From Brevundimonas lutea (GTDB taxonomy: Bacteria; Pseudomonadota; Alphaproteobacteria; Caulobacterales; Caulobacteraceae): a DNA stretch of 64,000 nt. The stretch covers positions 186,001 to 250,000 of the forward strand of contig NZ_QUOQ01000002.1 of assembly GCF_003704105.1 (NCBI RefSeq). The letters are read 5' to 3'. The notes beneath the pieces were generated by a model. That model saw only the letters and a program-made list of their open reading frames with translations. It did not search any database and was not told where the DNA came from. Shown in pieces: positions 58,132-64,000 of this stretch. Each line of letters begins with the position of its first letter. The first letter of the stretch is position 1. The translations under genes were made by a program, and so were the position numbers.

Positions 58132-58463
58132 TGGAGCGGGAGCCGTTTGACCCGTCGCCGGGTTGTCGGCTCATGAGCGACACCGCGCCCGAACCCTGCC
58201 GCATTGATGTCTGGCTTTGGCGTGCGCGCTTCTTCAAGACGCGCGGCCAGGCGGCGGGCTTCATCGAGGCGGGGGCGGTTAGGCTGACCCATCAGGGACG
58301 TCAGGCGAGGCTGGACAAGCCGAGCCGTTTTGTCCGACCCGGTGACCGCTTGGTGTTCGTGCTCAATGAACGGCTGATCGAGCTGACGGTCGTGGGCCTG
58401 GGGGCGCGGCGCGGGCCGGCCCCCGAGGCCCGGGCACTTTACGAACTGGCCGAACCGTCCTGA
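58131..58463 (+). CDS. S4-domain RNA-binding protein (Hsp15-like)
   Basis: A 110-residue protein; the ATG at 58131 overlaps the upstream stop, and 58173 is an alternative giving 96 residues. CRIDVWLWRARFFKTRGQAA, GFIEAGAVRLTHQGRQARLD and RFVRPGDRLVFVLNERLIEL match the Hsp15/HslR S4 family, which binds nascent-chain-stalled 50S subunits. The fold alone only proves RNA binding. It ends 25 bases into the convergent YceI gene. Confidence 0.9.
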   Translation: MEREPFDPSPGCRLMSDTAPEPCRIDVWLWRARFFKTRGQAAGFIEAGAVRLTHQGRQARLDKPSRFVRPGDRLVFVLNERLIELTVVGLGARRGPAPEARALYELAEPS

Positions 58464-59089
58464 AGGACGAACTCGCCCTCCATATGCAGTTCGACCTCGT
58501 CGCCCAGCGCCGGCAGGGCGAAGTTGATGCCGAACTCGGAACGACGGATCGTCGCCTCGCCGTCGAAGCCGACCTTGTACACACCGCCCATAGACGGCCC
58601 GGCCTGATTGAACTCGACCTCCATGGTCACCGGGCGGGTGACGCCGCGCAGGGTTAGCTCGCCGATCACGTCGGCCTCGGTCGGATCGTCGTCGTCGATC
58701 ACGATCGAGGTGGCTCGGAAGGTCGCGGTCGGATGGTTGGCGGTGTCGAAGAAATCGTCGGTCTGAAGATGCTGGTCCAGCCCGTCGGAATTCGAATCCA
58801 CGTCCGTCAGCGGGATGGTCGCCGTCAGCGTGCTGGCCGACGGATTGGCGGGGTCCAGCGTCAGGGTCGCGGCCACGTTCACGAACTGGCCGACATAGGT
58901 CGAAAAGCCCAGGTGATCGACCGACCAGGTGATCTTGCCATGCGCCGAATCCAGCGCGTACGTGCCGGCGCGCACCTCGGCGGGAACCCGCGTCATGGCG
59001 TCCTGAGCCTCGGCGGCGGGAGACATCATGGCGGCGGCGCCGGCGCCAAGGGTCAGGGTCGCGGCGACGACCAGCATTGAAACTCTCAT
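58439..59089 (-). CDS. YceI family periplasmic protein
   Basis: A 216-residue protein. The ATG at 59089 has GAGGAGG upstream and opens a signal peptide ending AAEAQ. The mature domain has GTYALDSAHGKITWSVDHLG, LTATIPLTDVDSNSDGLDQH, DFFDTANHPTATFRATSI and ELTLRGVTRPVTMEVEF, the lipid/isoprenoid-binding lipocalin-like YceI pattern. Function in this organism unknown. The 174-base gap to gspM holds its probable promoter; no site was recognised. Confidence 0.94.
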   Translation of the reverse strand: MRVSMLVVAATLTLGAGAAAMMSPAAEAQDAMTRVPAEVRAGTYALDSAHGKITWSVDHLGFSTYVGQFVNVAATLTLDPANPSASTLTATIPLTDVDSNSDGLDQHLQTDDFFDTANHPTATFRATSIVIDDDDPTEADVIGELTLRGVTRPVTMEVEFNQAGPSMGGVYKVGFDGEATIRRSEFGINFALPALGDEVELHMEGEFVLQDGSASS

Positions 59090-59263
59090 TGGCGGAAGCC
59101 TCCTCGAATTGCACCTAAGACGGATACGGATAAGCCCAGCCCAGCACAATCTCAAGGCCGGGTTGCTTCACGATCGTGTACAGACCCGTAATGCGCGGAA
59201 CGGCGGCAATTCACGATAGGACGTGAGAAAGGATACCCGGCAGATCTCGCATTCATTCCGACA

Positions 59264-59740
59264 TCAGGGCCGAGCGTTCGGAACCATGGCGACCTCTGCC
59301 TGAACGGTCGCGTCCGCGTTCTCCAGCACCGAGAGAGAGCGCACCGCGATGCGCTCGGCCTCCAGGGCCGCGATCCAGGCGAACACAGCTTCGGCCGGAG
59401 CCGCCTCGATTCGCACCTCCACCTGACCATCGGCCTCGGTGATCGCCGCCTGAAGTCCGTGATCCTGAGCAAGCCGGGCCACGCGCGTCTGGGCCGATCC
59501 GACAGCGCTCGGCGTCACGGCGGGCTGGACCGACGCCTGAACCGTCGCATGAGCCTGGGCGGCGTCGCCATAGTCCTCGATAGCGTCGCGCCGCCAAGTC
59601 AGTAGTGGGGATATGACAGCGAACCAGAGCACGAAAGCCGCAACAGCCACCGCCATCACCGCCAGCATCAGGCGCTCGCGCGGCGTGCGCGCGGACCAGG
59701 CGTCGGACAGGCGGGCGATCGCGGAGTTAGACGCCGTCAT
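59264..59740 (-). CDS. gspM: Type II secretion inner-membrane protein M
   Basis: A 158-residue protein with one N-terminal helix (about 27-50) and a small periplasmic domain. RTPRERLMLAVMAVAVAAFV and VISPLLTWRRDAIEDYGDA fit GspM, the partner of GspL in the assembly platform. It overlaps gspL by ATGA. It is last in the visible operon; gspN was not found beyond it. Confidence 0.85.
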   Translation of the reverse strand: MTASNSAIARLSDAWSARTPRERLMLAVMAVAVAAFVLWFAVISPLLTWRRDAIEDYGDAAQAHATVQASVQPAVTPSAVGSAQTRVARLAQDHGLQAAITEADGQVEVRIEAAPAEAVFAWIAALEAERIAVRSLSVLENADATVQAEVAMVPNARP

Positions 59741-60837
59741 GCCGTCGCTCCGATCACCAGGTCGCTGACGATGCGGCCGTTGTCCTCTTCCAGGGTGCTG
59801 GCCTCGGTCACGGTCAGGCGCTGCTCGGACAACAGGGCGCCGATGCGGTCTGGGTCGCCATAGTCGCCGTGGCTGAGGGTCGCCCGGATCGTGCCGTCGG
59901 GATCGAGAAACAGTGCGTCCAGCTCGGCGCCCTCGACCTGTTCGATCGCAGCGAACAACGCCGAGGCGACGCGCGAGAAGCCGCCGCGCGCGGCGTCGCC
60001 GGCCATACGGCGCTCGGCCTCGGCGACGGGATCGGCGCCGGGCGCCATATCGGGCCAGGCGCGCCGCGCCAGGGCTTCGGTCTCACGGTCGGTCCGGGCC
60101 GCGGCCCGATCATGCCGCCAGGCGTCGGCGGCTAGGAACATCAACGGCGACAGGAGCAGCAGGCCCGCCAGCACGGCGACCAGTCGCCATTCCCGCCACC
60201 CGCCCGTGTAGCCGGCGGCGGCGCGGGGCAACAGATTGATGGGCGGCGCCGACGCCGCCTGAATCAGCAGCCGCTCGATCACCTCCGGGCGCGTCTCCTC
60301 ATGCAGGGCGAGGTCGCCGCCCATCACGGAGGCCAGTTCGGCCTCCACCGCCACGGCCAGCCGGCGGGCGCGGACGACGGTCTCGTCGCCGATCGGAACG
60401 GCCAGGGCCTGACCGGGATCGACCGGGGGCAGGATAGCGAGGGACGCTGGGGTGATGACGTCGGGGGTCACGCCCAGACGACGACAGTGGTCCAGCCAGC
60501 GCGCCAGGGCCTCCGGCGCCAGCACCGCGACCAGTCGCTGATCGCCGTCGGTCTCGCCCAGCGCGATCAGCGACTGATCGGTCGATCCGGCAAGGGCGTC
60601 CTTCAGCATCCAGCCGGCGGCCGCGCGATCCTGGGCGTCGCTGCGGGCGGCGAGCGTCAGCCAGCGCACCGTGACCTCGGTGCCCTGGACAACCACGACG
60701 GTTCGGATCGCCCCCTGCGACGGGCGGCCCTCGGTCAGGCGGCCGCGCGCCAGCACCTGCCCCTGGGCGTCGAAGGTCAGCCAATCGGCCGAGGGCGGAT
60801 CGCGGTCCTCGAGCAGGATCAGGCGCGTCGCGCTCAT
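59737..60837 (-). CDS. gspL: Type II secretion inner-membrane protein L
   Basis: A 366-residue protein: an actin-like cytosolic domain (about 1-210), one membrane helix (about 216-235) and a periplasmic ferredoxin-like domain. ADWLTFDAQGQVLARGRLTE and PPINLLPRAAAGYTGGWREW are typical of GspL. The ATG at 60837 overlaps gspK. It recruits the ATPase GspE to the membrane. The open frame before this start belongs to another reading frame. Confidence 0.86.
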   Translation of the reverse strand: MSATRLILLEDRDPPSADWLTFDAQGQVLARGRLTEGRPSQGAIRTVVVVQGTEVTVRWLTLAARSDAQDRAAAGWMLKDALAGSTDQSLIALGETDGDQRLVAVLAPEALARWLDHCRRLGVTPDVITPASLAILPPVDPGQALAVPIGDETVVRARRLAVAVEAELASVMGGDLALHEETRPEVIERLLIQAASAPPINLLPRAAAGYTGGWREWRLVAVLAGLLLLSPLMFLAADAWRHDRAAARTDRETEALARRAWPDMAPGADPVAEAERRMAGDAARGGFSRVASALFAAIEQVEGAELDALFLDPDGTIRATLSHGDYGDPDRIGALLSEQRLTVTEASTLEEDNGRIVSDLVIGATA

Positions 60838-61811
60838 TCGGCCAGGCTCCAGCGGCGGGCGACGGTGCGGACCGGCCCCGCCAGCGGCGCCTCCAGCAGC
60901 GCTGTCGAGACCGCCTCGGCGTCGGCGTAGGTCACGCGCGTCTCCAGGGCGAAGAAGCGGGTGCGGACCGTGACTTGGTCGTAAAGCGCGTCCGACGGCG
61001 AGACGGCGGCCATCAGCGGCTCGGCCCAGAAGGCGTTGACGTCGGTCCAACCCTCGGCCGGACGACGCACGATGACCTGACGCGCGGCTCCTTCGCCCAG
61101 GGCGCCGCCGCTGAGCATGACCAGCAGGGGCGCCTGGGCCTCGGTCAGGGTATTGACGTTGATCGGCGACAGGTCGGTGGTTGGCAGTGCGCACAGGTGG
61201 GGCCGCAAGGTCACATAGGTCGCGGAATCGAACCCGCGCACCGCGCGCAGTTCGCTGACTTCGGCCAACAGCGTGCCGCTGGTGCGATAGGGCCGCCTGC
61301 CGCCCGCATAGGCCCCATCCTCAGCGCCGCCGGCGACCGGCGTCTGATCGCTGTCGATCCAGTCGGTGACGGCGGCCGCCAGGGTTGCCCCGGCGCCCAC
61401 CCCCAGGGTCCGAGCCAGGGCCGTGAACTGCGCCGCGCCCTGGGGCCGGGCGTTCAGGGTTTCTCCCTCTCCCTCCACCAGACTGTTGAGGTTGAAACAG
61501 GCCTGGCCGTCGCTCAGGGTCGCCTGGATCGCGCCCTCCTCGATCGGAAAGTTCAACGGCCGTCCGTTCCATTCGGGCGTCAGGGGCGTGCGCCGCGGAT
61601 CGACCTGGGTCAGGTGGGCGATCTCAACCCGGGCCAGGTCCTCGGCGCCCAGCGCATACCACTGGGCCTGCGCCGTGGTCTCGGCGTTGGCGGCGCGGCG
61701 CAGGGCGAAGCGGACATCGTCGATCAGAGCCGTGGCCACCACCGCCATGACGGCGACCAGCAGCAGCACCGTGAGCAGCGCCATGCCCCGTTCGCGCGCC
61801 GGCCGTCTCAT
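60834..61811 (-). CDS. gspK: Type II secretion minor pseudopilin K
   Basis: A 325-residue pseudopilin. The prepilin signal is RERGMALLTVLLLVAVMAVV, without the Glu5 of other pilins, as usual for GspK, the tip-capping subunit. QACFNLNSLVEG and INVNTLTEAQAPLLVMLSGG are conserved GspK segments. It forms the tip with GspI and GspJ. It overlaps gspJ and gspL by 4 bases each. Confidence 0.91.
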   Translation of the reverse strand: MRRPARERGMALLTVLLLVAVMAVVATALIDDVRFALRRAANAETTAQAQWYALGAEDLARVEIAHLTQVDPRRTPLTPEWNGRPLNFPIEEGAIQATLSDGQACFNLNSLVEGEGETLNARPQGAAQFTALARTLGVGAGATLAAAVTDWIDSDQTPVAGGAEDGAYAGGRRPYRTSGTLLAEVSELRAVRGFDSATYVTLRPHLCALPTTDLSPINVNTLTEAQAPLLVMLSGGALGEGAARQVIVRRPAEGWTDVNAFWAEPLMAAVSPSDALYDQVTVRTRFFALETRVTYADAEAVSTALLEAPLAGPVRTVARRWSLAE

Positions 61812-62401
61812 GCGCCGACGCCGACGAGAAACAACTGGCTGACCCGACCCTGATCGCGCGTGTCGAGCGTCAGGCGCACGGCCTGTGGCAAGCTGCGCTC
61901 CAGGGTGGGGGTCCAGGCCGGACTTTCGGCGCCGCGGTCCAGAAAGGCGATCTCGGCGGCGCGGATCCCCTCCTGCAGGACTTGCGGCGGCAGGGTGGCG
62001 GCCCCGTCCAGCAGAGGCTGGGCGCGCCGCTCCAGCCGGCCCTCGACCAGCCAGTACTCGACCCGCTGCATCGACGGCCGCGCCTCTGCGCCGGGATTGA
62101 CCCAGCCGGCGCGGGTCAGGGCCAGCAGCCGCTGCCCCTCGCCGCCGGAGAAGGCCTGGGGTTCAGCGCGGCCCTGGTCGTCGCGCACGCGCCGGTCCGT
62201 CGCTTGGGCAAGATCGGCGCGCAGCAGGGCCCGGGTGGTCTGCAGCCCGGCCGTGGCGCGGTTGGCGACCTCCACGGACTGGCGATTGTCGATGCTGACA
62301 GCCAGCACGCTGACCCCGGCCACCGCCAGGATGGCGAAGATCGACAGGGCGACCAGCACCTCGACCAAGGTGAAGCCCGATGCGCGGGTGCGACGGGTCA
62401 C
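61808..62401 (-). CDS. gspJ: Type II secretion minor pseudopilin J
   Basis: A 197-residue pseudopilin with MTRRTRASGFTLVEVLVALS, the prepilin-peptidase site G-F-T-L-V-E. The mature part, with RLLALTRAGWVNPGAEARPS and VEYWLVEGRLERR, matches GspJ, which packs with GspI and GspK at the tip. Overlaps gspI and gspK by 4 bases each. Confidence 0.92.
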   Translation of the reverse strand: MTRRTRASGFTLVEVLVALSIFAILAVAGVSVLAVSIDNRQSVEVANRATAGLQTTRALLRADLAQATDRRVRDDQGRAEPQAFSGGEGQRLLALTRAGWVNPGAEARPSMQRVEYWLVEGRLERRAQPLLDGAATLPPQVLQEGIRAAEIAFLDRGAESPAWTPTLERSLPQAVRLTLDTRDQGRVSQLFLVGVGA

Positions 62402-62757
62402 GCCTCGACCCCGCGGAATACGGTCAGGCTGGCGGCCTGCTGGCCCTCCAGGCTGACGGCGACATCGATGCGCAGAATTTCCGGACGGGCCGTGGGCGAC
62501 ACCGTCCGCGTCCAGGTCCAGTCGCGGCCGGCCAGGGTCTCGCGGCCCTCGTCGATCCCCGGCTCGGGCGGCGCGGTGGCGATGACGGCCTCGATGGCGC
62601 GGTTCTCGGCGACGATCCCGCCCAGGGCGCGGGTCTCGGCGTGGATGGCCGCCCGGGTGTTCTCGCCACCCAGGTTCAACAGCGCCATCGCGCCCAGGCT
62701 GAACACGGCCAGGGCGACCAGCAGTTCGATCAGGGTGAAGCCGCCGCGCCTAGCCAT
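62398..62757 (-). CDS. gspI: Type II secretion minor pseudopilin I
   Basis: A 119-residue pseudopilin opening MARRGGFTLIELLVALAVFS with the prepilin site and Glu5. LNLGGENTRAAIHAETRALG and WTWTRTVSPTARPEILRIDV fit GspI, the first subunit of the tip complex. It overlaps gspH by 8 bases and gspJ by 4. Confidence 0.92.
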   Translation of the reverse strand: MARRGGFTLIELLVALAVFSLGAMALLNLGGENTRAAIHAETRALGGIVAENRAIEAVIATAPPEPGIDEGRETLAGRDWTWTRTVSPTARPEILRIDVAVSLEGQQAASLTVFRGVEA

Positions 62758-63214
62758 GAACCCGCACGCGACCCTGATCGTCGATCCGGACCGAGGCCGG
62801 CTGTTCGGCGCGCAGTTCGATGGTGGCCGGGGCGCTGAGCCCGCTGGGGTCGAACAGGATCAGCCGCTCGGCGTCGCCCGCCAAGTTCGGCGACACGCCC
62901 TCGGGCCAGGCCTGGCGGCGCAGCGGTCCCTCGGACACGGCGCTCCATTCACCCCCCGACATCTGCACGAAGGCGTAGCCCTGGGCGTCCAGGCGGGCGG
63001 CGACGGGGCGGTTGGTCAGCATGGCGTCCTCGCGGGCGTGGATCAGGCGGGCGGCCAGGCGTTCGGCCGCGGTCAGGGCGTCGGGGCGGGGATCGGGCAG
63101 GGACAGCGCGACCACCGAGGCGGCCAGACCGATGACGGTGATGGTCACCATCAACTCGACCAGGGTGAAGCCCGGCCGGCGAGCTCTAGCCCCAGGTGCC
63201 GATGTCGGCGTCAT
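62750..63214 (-). CDS. gspH: Type II secretion minor pseudopilin H
   Basis: A 154-residue pseudopilin with the leader MTPTSAPGARARRPG and FTLVELMVTITVIGLAASVV. The mature domain ends ELRAEQPASVRIDDQGRVRV, as in GspH/FimT. Its ATG is inside the end of gspG (29-base overlap), so translation is probably coupled to GspG. Confidence 0.9.
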   Translation of the reverse strand: MTPTSAPGARARRPGFTLVELMVTITVIGLAASVVALSLPDPRPDALTAAERLAARLIHAREDAMLTNRPVAARLDAQGYAFVQMSGGEWSAVSEGPLRRQAWPEGVSPNLAGDAERLILFDPSGLSAPATIELRAEQPASVRIDDQGRVRVHG

Positions 63215-63740
63215 TGCCCTCTCCCCCCTCGCGGCCGTCGGCCCCGAGCGAATAGATGTCGAACGGCCGCCCGTCGCGACCCGGCCGTTGATACTGATAG
63301 GGATTTCCCCACGGGTCCTCGGGCAGGCGGCGGATGTAGCCGCCCTCGCGATAGCGTTCGGGCCGCGCCAGCGAGGCCGGCGGTGTCAGCAGAGCATTCA
63401 GCCCCTCGGCGCTCTCCGGGAAGGTCAGATTGTCGAGGCGGTAGGTCTCCAGCGCCGTCTCCAGCACGGCGATATCGGCCCGGGCTTTTTCGCCCATGGC
63501 CCGGTCCTGGGTCGGCAGCACGTTGATCGCCACCACCGTGGCCAGCAGGCCGATGATCACGATGACGACCATCAGCTCGACCAGGGTGAATCCATTGGGC
63601 TTTCTGGCGCTACCGCGACGAACGCGGTTCGTCGCTGCTTGAGCGCAAGTGGCCTCGGTCCTCATGCAGCGAGCCACCGCGTGGCGAGCGGTAGGACTAA
63701 CGTCCTTCAAGCGGCGAGCGATAGGACCAACGTCAAGCAT
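63186..63740 (-). CDS. gspG: Type II secretion major pseudopilin G with an abnormally long leader
   Basis: A 184-residue protein. The prepilin core is RKPNGFTLVELMVVIVIIGL, and the C-terminal LPEDPWGNPYQYQRPGRDGR is the calcium-loop signature of GspG. The ATG at 63740 has a perfect GAGGAGG site and was chosen; it gives a leader of about 49 residues before the cleavage Gly, instead of the usual 5-15. Most of that leader is encoded by a repeat element. A second ATG at 63665 would give about 24 residues but lacks an obvious ribosome-binding site. Confidence 0.92.
   Translation of the reverse strand: MLDVGPIARRLKDVSPTARHAVARCMRTEATCAQAATNRVRRGSARKPNGFTLVELMVVIVIIGLLATVVAINVLPTQDRAMGEKARADIAVLETALETYRLDNLTFPESAEGLNALLTPPASLARPERYREGGYIRRLPEDPWGNPYQYQRPGRDGRPFDIYSLGADGREGGEGNDADIGTWG
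63611..63737. repeat. Repeat element within the 5' part of gspG
   Basis: GCGACGAAC at 63615-63623 and GTTCGTCGC at 63627-63635 make a perfect 9-base hairpin. Further right lie near-direct copies of GGCGAGCGGTAGGACTAACG, and AGGAC/GTCCT can pair within one copy. The block looks like an intergenic repeat of the REP type lying between the start codon and the prepilin site. Not seen elsewhere in the window by eye. Confidence 0.65.
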
Positions 63741-63749
63741 CTTGCCTCC

Positions 63750-64000
63750 TCACCCCATCGCCAGGGTGTTGATCTGAAGGATGGGCAGCAGGATCGACAG
63801 GATGATCAGCGCCACCACCCCGCCCATGACCACGATGATGGCCGGCTCCAGCAGGCTCAGCATCACGGCGGTGAAGGTGTTGAACTCGCGCTCCAGATAG
63901 TCGGCGGCGCGGTCCAGCATGGTCTCAAGCCGGCCGCTGCTCTCGCCTGAGGCGGCCATGTAGACCAGCAGCGGCGGGAACACCTCGGTGCGGCGCATGG
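63750..64000 (-). CDS. gspF: Type II secretion inner-membrane protein F, C-terminal part
   Basis: Only the last 83 or so residues lie in the window; the rest is beyond base 64000. VYMAASGESSGRLETMLDRA is the conserved GspF segment, and AVMLSLLEPAIIVVMGGVVA with ILPILQINTLAMG is the final membrane hairpin. It is the platform protein that couples the GspE motor to pseudopilus growth. It ends 9 bases before the gspG start, upstream in the same operon. Confidence 0.92.
   Translation of the reverse strand, partial: MRRTEVFPPLLVYMAASGESSGRLETMLDRAADYLEREFNTFTAVMLSLLEPAIIVVMGGVVALIILSILLPILQINTLAMG

Noticed and set aside
61982..63526. A 514-codon frame opposite gspG to gspJ
   Set aside because: It runs antisense through several well-defined pseudopilin genes and has no recognisable domain.

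Overview
The window is GC-rich, gene-dense bacterial chromosome. Genes often overlap by 4 bases (ATGA or GTGA), GTG and TTG starts are common, and long antisense open frames arise from strong GC3 bias. The gene content points to an alphaproteobacterium of the Caulobacterales, most likely Brevundimonas-like. This includes a TacA-like sigma-54 activator, an EnvC-like LytM protein beside a CtpA-type protease, CarD/CdnL, dapD, an aa3-oxidase subunit IV, a TonB receptor with a plug domain and DUF4402 proteins. The taxon is an inference from family content, not from a marker gene comparison.

Layout. 1-2232: the end of mmsA and an HNH nuclease. 2303-11609: a hybrid kinase, a receiver and an Hpt protein, then a leftward chaperone-usher-like operon (DUF4402 subunit, chaperone, usher, two minor subunits), then a divergent LuxR-type response regulator. 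11734-17509: TonB receptor, rpmB with terminator, DUF3617 protein and MFS transporter. 17651-25099: PhoD phosphatase, the dgoA-dgoK pair, a GH5-like lipoprotein lacking the usual acid/base Glu, an HExxH lipoprotein and a WYL regulator. 25183-31559: oxidase subunit IV, then a pnt transhydrogenase operon with three small membrane ORFs between its subunits, then DUF1801 and DUF4153 proteins. 31656-40779: sigma-54 activator, LprI-like protein, S9 peptidase, rlmH, EnvC-like factor, ctpA, thpR and GNAT. 40787-50198: SulP, DUF2200, PadR pair, CarD, ferredoxin, RodZ-like, hmgA, ABC ATPase and zinc-binding small proteins. 50272-52891: argB, a HAD hydrolase and dapD. 52977-55846: a membrane-anchored TIR protein overlapping a 2-TM/TrkA-N-like/RyR-domain protein. 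55853-59089: purK/purE, a diguanylate cyclase, an S4 protein and YceI. 59264-64000: type II secretion genes gspF to gspM, leftward.

Three themes stand out. First, the TIR plus RyR pair looks like a two-gene nucleotide-signalling or conflict module: an enzyme-like TIR, and a membrane protein with domains expected to bind nucleotides. Second, a phosphorelay set flanks an atypical surface-fibre locus and may control it. Third, repeat elements appear to have been absorbed in frame into the 5' ends of two unrelated genes, the HAD hydrolase and gspG.

No tRNA, rRNA, CRISPR array, prophage or intact insertion sequence was recognised.
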